In this document: positions 16,053 to 25,047 of the stretch, piece by piece | How positions within the stretch are numbered: position 1 is the first letter of the stretch | How the letters are laid out: each line of letters opens with the position of its first letter | Assembly: GCF_008369325.1 (NCBI RefSeq) | Contig: NZ_VOBI01000005.1 | Location: 124,001-188,000 of the forward strand | Direction of reading: 5' to 3' | Source of the DNA: Pseudomonas sp. ANT_H12B | Lineage (GTDB): Bacteria; Pseudomonadota; Gammaproteobacteria; Pseudomonadales; Pseudomonadaceae | DNA: 64,000 nt | Notes under the pieces: model-generated | What the model saw: the letters and a program-made list of their open reading frames with translations, nothing else | What the model was told of the DNA's origin: nothing | The model's database searches: none | Position numbers and translations under genes: made by a program

Positions 16053-17372
16053 ATGTTTAACCTGCATCACAAGGCTGACCTGCTGGAAATTGAACGATTG
16101 CGCAACGCGGTGACCGACGCCAATGCCAAGCTGGCCGCTGTCAGCCGTTCAATGGCGATGATTGAATTCTCCCCCGAGGGCATCGTGCTCGATGCCAACG
16201 ATAATTTTTGCAGTGCCATGGGCTACGGCGCCGAAGAAGTGCGCGGCAAGCACCACCGGATATTTTGCGAAGAAACGTTCTGCCGCAGCGAGGCCTACGC
16301 CAAATTGTGGCGTGACCTGGCCCGCGGCGAACCGGTCAGCGGGACCTTTTTACGCTTGAACAAACATGGCAAAGAGGTTTGGCTCGAAGCCAGTTACATG
16401 CCGGTGTTCGGCCCTGATCGGCAGGTCCGGAGTGTGATCAAAGTTGCCAGTGACATCTCCGCCAGGGTCGACAAGGAGCACGAAAACGAGAGCATGCTCG
16501 CAGCGATCGGTCGTTCCATGGCCGTGATCGAATTCACCCCCGAAGGCAAGGTGATCACTGCCAATGAAAACTTCCTGAAAACCATGCATTACTCGCTAGC
16601 CGAAGTGGCGGGTCAGCACCACAGTCTGTTTTGCCACCGCGTCGAAGCCGACTCACAGACTTACAAAGCGTTCTGGGCTTCACTCAATCGCGGCGAATAT
16701 CACTCGCACCGTTTCGAGCGCAAAGACAAGCAGGGTCATACGGTTTTCCTGGAAGCTTCCTACAACCCGTTGTTCGACGCGAAGGGCCGGCTGTACAAAG
16801 TGGTCAAGTTCGCCACTGACATCACAAATCAAGTGACCACTCTGCAAACTGCAGCGGAATCGGCCCACAGCACCTCGGTACAGAACGACGCCTGTGCGCA
16901 GAAAGGTTCTCAGGTAGTGCAGCAAACCGTGCAGATCATCCAGGACATTTCCAAAGACTTGAACGAAGCGGCGCTGAGCATCGACGCCGTCAGTAAACAG
17001 TCCGACATCATTGGCACCATCGTCCAGACCATTCGCGGCATTGCCGATCAGACCAACTTGCTGGCGCTCAATGCCGCGATTGAAGCAGCCCGGGCCGGCG
17101 AACACGGGCGCGGTTTTGCGGTGGTCGCCGATGAGGTCCGCAGCCTTGCCGCGCGAACCAGCCAGGCGACACTGGAGATCGTCGAGGTGGTGCGCAAGAA
17201 CCACGATTTGTCGTTGAGTGCGGTATCGAGCATGCAGTCAAGTTTGAGTCGAACCGGCCTCGGGGTAGAACTGGCGAACGAGGCGGGGGAGGTGATCCTG
17301 GAAATTCAGCAGGGCTCGCGGTATGTGGTGGATGCGATCAGTCAGTTCAATTCGACCTTGCAGATAAGTTAA
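16053..17372 (+). CDS. Cytoplasmic methyl-accepting chemotaxis protein with two PAS domains
   Basis: A 439-residue transducer without membrane helices. Two tandem PAS domains (about 25-135 and 145-260), each with a PAC-like tail ([13 protein letters not shown] and [13 protein letters not shown]), precede a short MCP signalling domain. The hairpin tip [36 protein letters not shown] binds CheA/CheW. The architecture is like BdlA, the biofilm-dispersal sensor, so flavin, haem or redox sensing is plausible. AAGGTGAT precedes the ATG. The signalling domain is shorter than in membrane MCPs, as in BdlA. Orthology with BdlA is not established. Confidence 0.88.
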   Translation: MFNLHHKADLLEIERLRNAVTDANAKLAAVSRSMAMIEFSPEGIVLDANDNFCSAMGYGAEEVRGKHHRIFCEETFCRSEAYAKLWRDLARGEPVSGTFLRLNKHGKEVWLEASYMPVFGPDRQVRSVIKVASDISARVDKEHENESMLAAIGRSMAVIEFTPEGKVITANENFLKTMHYSLAEVAGQHHSLFCHRVEADSQTYKAFWASLNRGEYHSHRFERKDKQGHTVFLEASYNPLFDAKGRLYKVVKFATDITNQVTTLQTAAESAHSTSVQNDACAQKGSQVVQQTVQIIQDISKDLNEAALSIDAVSKQSDIIGTIVQTIRGIADQTNLLALNAAIEAARAGEHGRGFAVVADEVRSLAARTSQATLEIVEVVRKNHDLSLSAVSSMQSSLSRTGLGVELANEAGEVILEIQQGSRYVVDAISQFNSTLQIS

Positions 17373-17385
17373 TCCACAACACACT

Positions 17386-17425
17386 CTGTAACAGCTGGCG
17401 AACGCAGGCTTCGCCAGTTGTTACA
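17386..17425 (+). terminator. Long hairpin after the PAS transducer
   Basis: GTAACAGCTGGCGAA pairs with TTCGCCAGTTGTTAC (15-bp stem with one G-U pair, 5-nt loop) just after the transducer stop. There is no T-tract, so it may act as a bidirectional or weak terminator or as an mRNA stabiliser. Confidence 0.55.
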
Positions 17426-17449
17426 AAAGAGTGGTGCCGCTGAACTCTG

Positions 17450-17686
17450 TCAGAGCGAAGCGAGGAACTCACCCAGGAACAATCCCAGAAACGTCGCCGA
17501 GGCAAAGGCTGCCTGATCGGAGAAACCGAACACGCCTTGGCTGCCGGTGGCGAAGATACCGTCGCGAATCAGGCCGGGGCTGATGTAGGCGGTCTGGAAC
17601 AGGTCATAGAGCTCAAAAAAACCACCGATGGATAGCAGCGCCACCAGCCGCCAGAGGGTCGAGACGGCGGGGGAGTGAGCAGTCAT
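17450..17686 (-). pseudogene. N-terminal stub of an MFS transporter
   Basis: The first 78 residues of a major-facilitator-superfamily sugar/metabolite transporter are recognisable (LWRLVALLSIGGFFELYDLFQTAYISPGLI, then FSDQAAFASATFLGLFLGEF), covering the first helix and part of the second. The frame then ends at TGA where an intact protein would continue for about 350 residues. The adjacent DNA is the transducer terminator hairpin, so the rest of the gene has been deleted. It cannot make a transporter. Confidence 0.75.
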
Positions 17687-17823
17687 GGGCCGATCCATTT
17701 CTTATTGATGGAAAAGCTTAGGCTGCTATCGGAAATGAATGATTGTGAATCTCGGAGACTGTGCCCCGAGATTCGCCAATTTATTGCAATAAATGCTTTT
17801 GACTGATTGTAGCGCCCGAGCCC

Positions 17824-18456
17824 TCAAGGCAGGCCGTTGCAGCCATGTTTGAGGAATCCCGGGCGTTGTGCCAACCGCTGGAAGTACTCGTCGATGGCCG
17901 GGTAGTCGGGGCGCTCCATCGGTGTCATCAACCAGCGATTGACGGCCAACCCGATGACGATGTCGGCCAGGGTGAACCGTGGCCCGGCGACAAAAGCTTT
18001 GGTGATTGCGAGCTGATGTTCGAGGATGCCCATCTTCTGGTTCCAGCCGTGTACACCGGCGGCAATATGATGCGGGTCCTGGAACTCCGGATCTTTGCGT
18101 ACCAACGCCGTGAACGCATAGCTCCAGGAGGCATTCAGTTCGGTGGCTTGCCAATCCATCCACTGCTCCACGCGCGCGCGCGCCGCCGGTTCGTGGGGTA
18201 GCAGATCAGTGTTGTGGTGTTTGCCGGCCAGATAGCGGCAGATGGTGTTGGACTCCCACAGCACGCCGGCCTCATCAATGATCACGGGCACCAGGGCGTT
18301 GGGATTGAGCCTGAGAAACTCCGGTGTGTGAGTCGACGCATAACCGCCGCCCCAGTCCTCACGTTCGTAGGCAACACCCAGTTCCTCACAAGTCCACAGG
18401 ACTTTTCTGACGTTGATTGACGAGGCTTTACCCAGAATCTTCAGTGCGTGTTCCAT
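17824..18456 (-). CDS. Glutathione S-transferase family protein
   Basis: A 210-residue GST with an N-terminal thioredoxin-fold domain (about residues 5-80, containing ASSINVRKVLWTCEELGVAYE, NPNALVPVI and the glutathione-binding ESNTICRYLA) and a C-terminal helical domain (FTLADIVIGLAVNRW). It probably conjugates or transfers glutathione in detoxification; the active residue is likely Ser12 or Ser13. The ATG follows GGAGTAGCTCA. It is flanked by decayed genes on both sides but appears intact itself. Confidence 0.88.
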   Translation of the reverse strand: MEHALKILGKASSINVRKVLWTCEELGVAYEREDWGGGYASTHTPEFLRLNPNALVPVIIDEAGVLWESNTICRYLAGKHHNTDLLPHEPAARARVEQWMDWQATELNASWSYAFTALVRKDPEFQDPHHIAAGVHGWNQKMGILEHQLAITKAFVAGPRFTLADIVIGLAVNRWLMTPMERPDYPAIDEYFQRLAQRPGFLKHGCNGLP

Positions 18457-18512
18457 TGAGCTACTCCATTAGCGATTCGACGCTTCAGGAATCTAACAGG
18501 TATTCAGTGTTT

Positions 18513-18735
18513 TCAAACCGGATCCGGCAGCGCCGAGGCCGGCAAACCGAACGTACGGTCCAACAGCCAGTTGAACGCGAAGGTATAGCACGGGATGAAA
18601 ATGATCAGCGCTAGGTCCAGCACAAAGGCTTGCACCAGCTGATGTTCATCCACCAGGCGATCAACGGGATGAGGAACACTATCAAGGTTAGTTGAAAACC
18701 CACGGCATGGGCGATGCGACGTTTGACGGTGCCGA
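18513..18735 (-). pseudogene. C-terminal remnant of a PACE efflux transporter
   Basis: On the minus strand one frame encodes RRIAHAVGFQLTLIVFLIPLIAWW and, after a frameshift near 18635, another encodes QAFVLDLALIIFIPCYTFAF followed by NWLLDRTFG. Aligned with the intact PACE protein at 29344-29781 (HALLFEGGLVAVGVPLIAWW and QAFLLDIGVLLFFLPYTYVYHWAYD), this is the third and fourth helix pair of a PACE antimicrobial-efflux protein. The N-terminal half is gone and the frame is broken. Confidence 0.75.
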
Positions 18736-18738
18736 CGG

Positions 18739-19034
18739 CGATGGCCAGCGCTTTGGTGCCGCATGCGCGGCTGATCACCGAACTGCTCAAGCAATTGCAG
18801 GTGCATGCGATCGAGTTGTCGCTGGGATTGGAAAGCAAGTTGTCGATTGGCGTGGTGGCAGACATCGACAAGAGGCGTTTGATGGCCACGATCAAGGTCA
18901 TTGCCGAGCGTCATCCGCTATTGGAAGTCGAAGTGCTCAGTGCGCCGCAGGATGATGTGCTGGCGATGCTCCACCTGAGCATGAACGTGATGGAGCGGTT
19001 CCAGTTCGTCGGCACCGGGGGCGCTGAGCGGTAA
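18739..19034 (+). pseudogene. LysR-type regulator remnant
   Basis: The frame ALVPHARLITELLKQLQVHA... ELSLGLESKLSIGVVADIDK ... HPLLEVEVLSAPQDDVLAML aligns with the linker and first effector-domain strands of LysR regulators, including the intact one at 28400-29254 (SQGVEAKLTVAISDTYQS... RYPELELECLIAECDDLIAL). The helix-turn-helix and the distal effector domain are missing. It abuts the PACE remnant head-to-head, so one deletion probably removed both 5' ends. Confidence 0.75.
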
Positions 19035-19037
19035 GCC

Positions 19038-19142
19038 GATCGTTCCCACGCTCTGCGTGGGAATGCAGCCCGGGACGCTCCGCGTCCCAAGCGAACGCAG
19101 AGCGTCCATTGAGGCATTCCCACACGGAGCGTGGGAATGATC
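19038..19142. repeat. REP doublet, GTTCCCACGC family
   Basis: GATCGTTCCCACGCTCTGCG...GGGAATG and CATTCCCACACGGAGCGTGGGAATGATC hairpins flank an inner GGACGCTCCGCGTCC/GAACGCAGAGCGTCC pair. Confidence 0.85.
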
Positions 19143-19148
19143 AAAGCG

Positions 19149-20180
19149 TCAGGTGCTTTCGCGCACCTTCAACTCAAACCCCATGTCCTGCACCGGTCTA
19201 GCCACCAAATTCCCCGCGAGCAAGGTCAGCATCAATTCCGCCGAACGACGGCCAATGGCCTCGCGCGGGGTGCTGATGCTGCTCAGTCGCGGCACCATAT
19301 GTTCTGACGCCGGCAGATCGTTAAACCCGAGGATCGCCACCCGTTCGGGGATTTTGATCCCGCACCGCATGGCTTCGAGCAACGCACCCTGGGCCAGGTC
19401 GTCGTTACCAAAGAAGATCGCATCGACATCCGGATGACTGGCCATCAGCTGCAGAAACAACTCGCCACCCAGCCCGACGGACGAAGCACGCGGGGTCAGT
19501 ACTTCCAGATCAGGGTCATACAAACCGGCTTTTTGCACGGCTTTGCGAAAACCTTCGCCACGCAGCAGGGTGCGTTGGTCGAGTTGTGCGCCGATATAAG
19601 CCAGGCGCTTGCGACCGCGTGACAGCAAATGCTGCGCGGCGGTTTCTCCGGCAGCGAGTTGCGAAAAACCCACGCAATTGAGCCCGGCCGCGCTGTCCAG
19701 TTCCATCATGTACACGCAGGGAATGTTGCTCGCTTCGATCATCCGGCGCGAACTTTCGGTGCGGTCGAAACCGGTCAGCAGCAAACCGCGAGGCTGATAG
19801 GCCATGTAATTGCGCAGCAGGTTTTCTTCTTCATCGCGGGAGTAGTGGAAGTTGCCGATCAGCACTTCGAAACCCTTGGGGCGTAAAACCTGATGAATGG
19901 CTTCCAGGGTGTCGATGAACAATAAGTTGGACAGCGACGGCACCAAAACCACCACCGAATGGCTCTGGGCCGAGGCTAACGCGCGGGCGGCAGGGTTGAC
20001 CACGTAGTTGAGCTCAAGCGCTGCTTTCTGCACCTTTTCCACCAGTTCGGTGGCCACTGTGCTGACCCCGCGCAGGACTCGAGAGGCGGTTATCGGGCTG
20101 ACACCGGCCAGGCGTGCAACTTCGTTCAGGGTAGGGCGGCCAGTGGTGCGCGTATTTTTATCGTTTTTAGGGGAGATCAT
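19149..20180 (-). CDS. gntR: LacI-family gluconate repressor GntR (GnuR)
   Basis: A 343-residue LacI/GalR regulator with an N-terminal helix-turn-helix (RPTLNEVARLAGVSPITASRVLRG, about 15-38), a hinge helix (NPAARALASA) and a periplasmic-binding-protein-like effector domain. Divergence from gluconokinase and gluconate permease identifies it as the gluconate-responsive repressor of the genus. The ATG at 20180 is preferred to a TTG 15 bp upstream. A GGTAGCGCTGTC box lies 35 bp upstream of the start, consistent with autoregulation; two more copies precede gntK and gntT. Confidence 0.9.
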   Translation of the reverse strand: MISPKNDKNTRTTGRPTLNEVARLAGVSPITASRVLRGVSTVATELVEKVQKAALELNYVVNPAARALASAQSHSVVVLVPSLSNLLFIDTLEAIHQVLRPKGFEVLIGNFHYSRDEEENLLRNYMAYQPRGLLLTGFDRTESSRRMIEASNIPCVYMMELDSAAGLNCVGFSQLAAGETAAQHLLSRGRKRLAYIGAQLDQRTLLRGEGFRKAVQKAGLYDPDLEVLTPRASSVGLGGELFLQLMASHPDVDAIFFGNDDLAQGALLEAMRCGIKIPERVAILGFNDLPASEHMVPRLSSISTPREAIGRRSAELMLTLLAGNLVARPVQDMGFELKVREST

Positions 20181-20214
20181 CGGACGGCTTGCCAAACAAA
20201 ATTCGAGGCACTAA

Positions 20215-20226
20215 GGTAGCGCTGTC
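20215..20226 (-). promoter_or_regulatory. Putative GntR operator O1 (gntR promoter)
   Basis: GGTAGCGCTGTC with the central palindrome AGCGCT and preceding AA. A LacI-type operator with the central CG step, 35 bp upstream of gntR. The same 12-mer recurs at 20364 and 20942. Confidence 0.7.
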
Positions 20227-20363
20227 TCGACGCAGCTGCAATGCGTGAGCGGGGTTTGTCTGATCCCGTTTTTTGGCGTTGGGAACGAACATGCTGCAAC
20301 CCACAAAAATGACAAGAAGGCGTTGGCAACTTCTGCTTTTGCTCTAGTGTCATAACCAGCAAA

Positions 20364-20375
20364 GGTAGCGCTGTC
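20364..20375 (+). promoter_or_regulatory. Putative GntR operator O2 (gntK promoter)
   Basis: A second exact GGTAGCGCTGTC, preceded by AAA, 18 bp upstream of the gluconokinase ATG, where a bound repressor would block transcription initiation or early elongation. Confidence 0.75.
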
Positions 20376-20393
20376 TGCGCGCTGAGGTGTTAC

Positions 20394-20927
20394 ATGACTC
20401 ATCCCATCACCGCCCTGGTCATCATGGGCGTTGCCGGTTGCGGCAAGACTTGCGTCAGCGAGGTCTTGTGCCAACTCAGCGGCGCGACCGCCATTGAAGG
20501 CGACACTTTCCACCCTGCTGCCAATATCGAAAAGATGAGCGCGGGGATCCCCCTGAACGACGAAGACCGTGCCGGCTGGCTCGACAGCCTGTGCGATGAA
20601 CTGCGCCGCGTCGACGCCAAGGGCCAACGCCCGGTGCTGACCTGCTCGGCCCTCAAACACATTTACCGCGAACGTCTGCGCAGCGCCTTGCCGGGCCTGG
20701 GCTTCGTGTTCCTTGAACTGACCCCGGAAGTCGCTGCCGATCGTGTGTCTCATCGGCCGGGCCACTTCATGCCCTCGACGTTGATCGAAAGCCAGTTCGC
20801 TACCCTTGAATCTCCCGTGGGCGAGCCCCTGACCCTGGCTCTGGACGCTTCGAACCACAGCGTCGACCAATTGGCGAAGCAAGCTCATGTCTGGTGGCAG
20901 GCTCATGGCCTGAAACACGCCGTATGA
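20394..20927 (+). CDS. gntK: Gluconokinase
   Basis: A 177-residue P-loop kinase phosphorylating gluconate to 6-phosphogluconate, feeding the Entner-Doudoroff pathway. Walker A is GVAGCGKT (12-19); the family segments EGDTFHP, KMSAGIPLNDEDR, VLTCSALKHIYRERLR and HFMPSTLIESQFATLE are all present. It is a typical GntK/GnuK length. It is divergent from gntR and 82 bp upstream of gntT; both gaps contain a GntR-type operator, so kinase and permease may also be separately controlled. Confidence 0.95.
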   Translation: MTHPITALVIMGVAGCGKTCVSEVLCQLSGATAIEGDTFHPAANIEKMSAGIPLNDEDRAGWLDSLCDELRRVDAKGQRPVLTCSALKHIYRERLRSALPGLGFVFLELTPEVAADRVSHRPGHFMPSTLIESQFATLESPVGEPLTLALDASNHSVDQLAKQAHVWWQAHGLKHAV

Positions 20928-20941
20928 GTTTTGCCCGAAGA

Positions 20942-20953
20942 GGTAGCGCTGTC
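20942..20953 (+). promoter_or_regulatory. Putative GntR operator O3 (gntT leader)
   Basis: A third exact GGTAGCGCTGTC in the gntK-gntT gap, 57 bp before the permease start, suggesting an additional repressor-controlled promoter or roadblock for gntT. Confidence 0.7.
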
Positions 20954-21009
20954 CTGATGGCCACTGAATTCCCCGCTTTAATAACAACAACAACCAGGAG
21001 ACACCCCTA

Positions 21010-22362
21010 ATGTTTGGCATGTCCCACGAGACGTTCCTGCTGCTCGATGCAGTGGTCACGGTGATCGGGCTTATTGTCCTGATCACCAAGTTCAAGTTTC
21101 ACCCCTTCATTGCCCTGATCATTGCCGCAGCCTTTCTCGGGCTGACCTCCGGCATGCCGATCGGCACCATCATCAAGGCGTTCCAGGACGGCTTCGGTGG
21201 GGTGCTCGGTTTCGTCGGGATCATCCTCGCGCTGGGCACCATGCTCGGCAAAATGATGGCCGAGTCGGGCGGGGCGGATCAGATTGCCCAGACGCTGATT
21301 CGCGCGTTCGGCAAGGACAAAGTGCAGTGGGCCATGATGTTCGCGGCGTTCCTGGTCGGCATTCCGCTGTTCTTCGAAATCGGTTTCGTGCTGCTGATCC
21401 CGCTGGTGTTCATCGTTGCCCGGCGTACCGGCGTGTCGATCATCAAAATCGGTATCCCGTTGCTGGCCGGTCTGTCCGCCGTGCACGGTCTGGTTCCGCC
21501 GCACCCGGGCCCGCTGCTGGCCATTGGCGTGTTCGGTGCCGACATCGGTAAAACCATTCTGTACGGCCTGATCGTTGCGCTGCCGACGGCCATTATCGCC
21601 GGCCCGATCTACGGCACCTTCATTGCCAAATACATCCCCGGCCATCCTAACCAGGAACTGGTGGATCAACTGGCTCGCGAGCCAGAGTCGGCTGATCTGC
21701 CGAGCTTCAGCATCACCCTGATCACCGTGCTGCTGCCGGTGTTCCTGATGTTGCTCAAGACCTTTGCCGACGTGGTCCTGCCGGAAGGCAATTTCGCGCG
21801 TTCTTTCATGGACCTGGTCGGTCACCCGATCTCGGCGCTGCTGCTGGCGTTGCTGCTGTCGCTGTACACCTTCGGGCACCGTCAGGGCATGGGTTCCAAC
21901 AAGATTCTGAAGTTGCTCGACGCCAGCCTTGCGCCGACCGCCGCGATCATCCTGATCATCGGTGCCGGTGGTGGCTTCAAGCAGATGCTGGTGACCAGCG
22001 GCGTGGGTGACGTGATCGGCCACATGGCGGTGAACGCACAGATTTCGCCGATCCTGCTGGCCTGGCTGGTGGCGGCGGTGATTCGTATCGCGACCGGTTC
22101 GGCAACCGTGGCAACCATTACCGGCGCGGGCATTGTGGTGCCGGTGGTGGGGATGATTCCGGGTGTGAACCGTGAGCTGCTGGTACTGGCTACCGGTGCT
22201 GGCTCGTTGATCCTGTCTCACGTCAACGACGCGGGTTTCTGGCTGGTGAAGCAGTACTTCAACATGACCGTGGCGGAAACCTTCAAGACCTGGACCGCGA
22301 TGGAAACCATCCTGTCCATCGTTGCGCTGGGCTTTATCCTGCTGTTGTCGATGTTCGTCTAA
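21010..22362 (+). CDS. gntT: Gluconate:H+ symporter (GntP family)
   Basis: A 450-residue inner-membrane permease with about 12-14 hydrophobic segments. GntP-family marks are the GFGGVLGFVGIILALGTMLGKMMAESGGADQIA region, VHGLVPPHPGPLLAIG and the C-terminal NDAGFWLVKQYFNMTVAETFKTWT. It imports gluconate for the adjacent kinase. The start follows CCAGGAGACACCCCTA. A REP palindrome and a strong terminator follow the stop. Confidence 0.94.
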   Translation: MFGMSHETFLLLDAVVTVIGLIVLITKFKFHPFIALIIAAAFLGLTSGMPIGTIIKAFQDGFGGVLGFVGIILALGTMLGKMMAESGGADQIAQTLIRAFGKDKVQWAMMFAAFLVGIPLFFEIGFVLLIPLVFIVARRTGVSIIKIGIPLLAGLSAVHGLVPPHPGPLLAIGVFGADIGKTILYGLIVALPTAIIAGPIYGTFIAKYIPGHPNQELVDQLAREPESADLPSFSITLITVLLPVFLMLLKTFADVVLPEGNFARSFMDLVGHPISALLLALLLSLYTFGHRQGMGSNKILKLLDASLAPTAAIILIIGAGGGFKQMLVTSGVGDVIGHMAVNAQISPILLAWLVAAVIRIATGSATVATITGAGIVVPVVGMIPGVNRELLVLATGAGSLILSHVNDAGFWLVKQYFNMTVAETFKTWTAMETILSIVALGFILLLSMFV

Positions 22363-22374
22363 ACACACTGCACT

Positions 22375-22405
22375 GATCGTTCCCACGCAGAGCGTGGGAA
22401 CGATC
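22375..22405. repeat. REP palindrome, GATCGTTCCCACGC family
   Basis: A perfect single element identical to the copies at 6072 and 35613, just after gntT. Confidence 0.9.
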
Positions 22406-22411
22406 AAGCAC

Positions 22412-22439
22412 AAAAAAACCGCATCGCTGCGGTTTTTTT
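22412..22439 (+). terminator. Terminator after gntT (bidirectional)
   Basis: AAAAAAACCGCA/TGCGGTTTTTTT hairpin with A- and T-tracts, serving both gntT and the convergent aminotransferase gene. Confidence 0.9.
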
Positions 22440-22455
22440 GTGTCTGCTTGATAAA

Positions 22456-23673
22456 TCAGGCGTTGGCTTTCTGAATCAACCCATCCGCCCGGAACATCCC
22501 GCGAATCCCGCGAACAGCCTGACGAATCCGGTCCTGGTTTTCGATCAGCGCAAAGCGCACATGATCATCGCCATACTCACCAAACCCCACACCCGGCGAG
22601 ACGCAGACCTTGGCCTCGGCCAGCATTTTCTTGGCGAATTCCAGCGAGCCCAGGTGCGCATACGCCTCGGGAATCTTGGCCCAGACGTACATCGCCGCTT
22701 TCGGGTTCTCGACCATCCAGCCCAGTTCATGCAGACCTTTGACCAGCACGTTGCGACGCTGACGATACTGTTCGGCGATGTCTTTGACGCACTGCTGATC
22801 GCCTTCCAGCGCCGCAATGGCCGCGACTTGCAGCGGGGTGAACGTGCCGTAGTCGTGGTAACTCTTGATCCGCGCCAGGGCGTTGACCAGTTCGGCGTTG
22901 CCGACCATGAAACCGATACGCCAGCCCGCCATGTTGTAGCTCTTGGACAGGGTGAAAAACTCCACCGCAATGTCCTTGGCTCCCGGCACTTGCATGATCG
23001 AAGGCGCTTTCCAGCCGTCGTAGACGATGTCGGCGTAGGCCAGGTCGTGCACCACCAAAACGTCGTACTGCTTGGCGAGGGCGATCACCCGCTCGAAGAA
23101 ATCCAGCTCAACGCATTGAGCCGTGGGATTCGACGGGAAGCCGAGGATCATCATTTTCGGCTTCGGGATCGAGCCACGAATGGCGCTTTCCAGTTCGGCG
23201 AAGAAATCCACGCCCGGAATCAACGGCACTGAACGCACCTGGGCGCCGGCAATCACCGCACCGTAGATGTGAATCGGGTAGCTCGGGTTCGGCACCAGCA
23301 CGGTGTCGCCCTGGTCGAGGGTGGCCAGCATCAAATGCGCCAGGCCTTCCTTGGAACCGATGGTGACAATGGCTTCGCTTTCCGGGTCGATGTCGACCTC
23401 GTAACGATCCTTGTACCAATTGGAAATTGCCCGGCGCAGGCGCGGAATGCCCTTGGACGTCGAGTAGCCGTGGGTGTCTTCGCGCTGGGCGACGGTGACC
23501 AGTTTTTCGACGATGTGCGGCGGGGTCGGGCCATCGGGGTTGCCCATGCTGAAGTCGATGATGTCTTCGCCACGACGACGCGCGGCCATCTTCAGCTCGG
23601 CAGTGATGTTGAATACGTAAGGGGGGAGTCGATCTATGCGCGCAAAGCGGCGCGGCGAACCTGGGTTAGCCAT
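22456..23673 (-). CDS. alaC: Alanine-type aminotransferase (AlaC-like)
   Basis: A 405-residue class I/II PLP aminotransferase. The internal-aldimine Lys244 is in [15 protein letters not shown], the cofactor Asp210 in [10 protein letters not shown], and the substrate-carboxylate Arg lies in the C-terminal [15 protein letters not shown]. The opening [40 protein letters not shown] is typical of AlaC/YfdZ glutamate-pyruvate transaminases, also annotated in pseudomonads as a methionine-biosynthesis-linked transaminase. It is monocistronic and convergent with gntT. Confidence 0.88.
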   Translation of the reverse strand: MANPGSPRRFARIDRLPPYVFNITAELKMAARRRGEDIIDFSMGNPDGPTPPHIVEKLVTVAQREDTHGYSTSKGIPRLRRAISNWYKDRYEVDIDPESEAIVTIGSKEGLAHLMLATLDQGDTVLVPNPSYPIHIYGAVIAGAQVRSVPLIPGVDFFAELESAIRGSIPKPKMMILGFPSNPTAQCVELDFFERVIALAKQYDVLVVHDLAYADIVYDGWKAPSIMQVPGAKDIAVEFFTLSKSYNMAGWRIGFMVGNAELVNALARIKSYHDYGTFTPLQVAAIAALEGDQQCVKDIAEQYRQRRNVLVKGLHELGWMVENPKAAMYVWAKIPEAYAHLGSLEFAKKMLAEAKVCVSPGVGFGEYGDDHVRFALIENQDRIRQAVRGIRGMFRADGLIQKANA

Positions 23674-23897
23674 TGTTGCCTCGGATAACGTGAGCGCCCG
23701 GAACCGTCCGAGCGACGCTGGTCACTGCGGTGACCTGTGGCGGAATGTAAGGGCTGATGGGGCAAACTGTCCAGCGACTATGTAAACAAATTTGTCCGAA
23801 GGAAATCGGTTGATGGAATATCAGTGATTCGCCTCTCGATGTCGCGCTGAAGCTCATTTATGATCGGCGACCTTCTCAACGCTGATCCCGAGTCGCC

Positions 23898-24386
23898 ATG
23901 AACACCGTCATCCGCCACGTCACGCCTGCCGATCTGGACCGCTGCTACGCCATCGAAACCGTTGCCTATGAAGGCGATGAAGCTGCAACCCGTGAGAAAA
24001 TCGCTACCCGTATTGCCACGTGGCCCGAGGGTTTCATCGTCGCCGAAGTGAACGGCGTTGTCGCCGGTTTCATCAATTCCGGTGCGGCATTTCAGGTGGA
24101 AATGTCGGACGAGGCGTTCAAGGAACTGATCGGCCACGACCCGGCCGGCCCGCACGTGGTGATCATGTCGGTGGTGGTCCATCCGGACTATCAGGGGCAG
24201 GGCTTGGCGAAACGCTTGATGGGCGAGTTCATCGAGCGGATGCGGGCGCTGGGCAAGACCAGCATCCATTTGATGTGCAAGGAGCGGCATATTCCCTTGT
24301 ACAGCGGGTTTGGGTTTGCCTACATCAAGCCTTCCGCCTCGGACCATGGCGGCATGGCGTGGCATGAGATGGTGCTGGAGTTGTAA
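23898..24386 (+). CDS. GNAT-family N-acetyltransferase
   Basis: A 162-residue GNAT enzyme. Acetyl-CoA binding motif A is VVHPDYQGQGLAKRLM and the C-terminal segment is IPLYSGFGFAYI. The overall pattern (early CYAIETVAYEGDEAATREKIATRI, late HGGMAWHEMVLEL) resembles arylalkylamine/serotonin-type acetyltransferases. The substrate cannot be assigned. It is divergent from alaC with a 224-bp gap and converges on the PPOX-type flavoprotein gene. Confidence 0.82.
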   Translation: MNTVIRHVTPADLDRCYAIETVAYEGDEAATREKIATRIATWPEGFIVAEVNGVVAGFINSGAAFQVEMSDEAFKELIGHDPAGPHVVIMSVVVHPDYQGQGLAKRLMGEFIERMRALGKTSIHLMCKERHIPLYSGFGFAYIKPSASDHGGMAWHEMVLEL

Positions 24387-24434
24387 CGAATCTCTATCAA
24401 ACAGTGGAGATCAAATGTCGTGAAGTCAGCCCTA

Positions 24435-25040
24435 TCAGTAGAGGCTATCGCGCACCCGAGTCGGCGCTTCCCGGTCATACGCCTCGGCATCGAACTGCCC
24501 ATCATTCAGACGCTTGTGAAACGCACCCGCTGTCGGCAGCGCCGAGCGTTCCAGATGCTTCTCAGGGTTCCACAAATCCGAACGAACGATGGCCTTGGAG
24601 CAATGGAAATACGCCGCGTCCACTGTCACCAGCATCACCGTGCGCGCCGGTTTGCCATTGACCGCAAAGCTCTCCAGTAACGCCGGCTCGGCGCTGATCT
24701 GCGCCATGCCGTTGACCCGCAACGTCTCGCCAATCCCTGGAATGATGAACAGCAGCGACACCCGCGAATCGAGCACCACATTGCGCAACGTGTCGATGCG
24801 GTTGTTGCCTGGCCGATCCGGGATCGCCAGGGTCTGGTCATCGATGATCCGCACGAAACCCGGCGTGTCACCTCGTGGCGAGCCGTCGATGCCGTCGGGG
24901 CCGACCGAGCTTACGATCACCAGCGGCGAAGCGCGGACCATCGCTTGATAGTCCTCGTTCAAAAAGGTGATTTGCTTGCGCACGGCGCGGTCGTGGGGAC
25001 GTCCGTAGATTGCTTCCAGTTCTTCAATGCTGTTGAGCAT
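24435..25040 (-). CDS. PPOX-type FMN-dependent flavoprotein (MSMEG_1061-like)
   Basis: A 201-residue split-barrel flavoprotein of the pyridoxamine-5'-phosphate-oxidase superfamily. The block VSSVGPDGIDGSPRGDTPGFV is followed by IPDRPGNNRIDTLRNV and LLFIIPGIGETLRVNGMAQI, as in the MSMEG_1061 subgroup. It probably binds FMN or F420-like cofactors and acts as a reductase or oxidase on an unknown substrate. The ATG at 25040 follows TGAGGTGGTT and is preferred over a GTG two codons upstream. It lies 7 bp from the next gene upstream, probably co-transcribed. Confidence 0.82.
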   Translation of the reverse strand: MLNSIEELEAIYGRPHDRAVRKQITFLNEDYQAMVRASPLVIVSSVGPDGIDGSPRGDTPGFVRIIDDQTLAIPDRPGNNRIDTLRNVVLDSRVSLLFIIPGIGETLRVNGMAQISAEPALLESFAVNGKPARTVMLVTVDAAYFHCSKAIVRSDLWNPEKHLERSALPTAGAFHKRLNDGQFDAEAYDREAPTRVRDSLY

Positions 25041-25047
25041 AACCACC

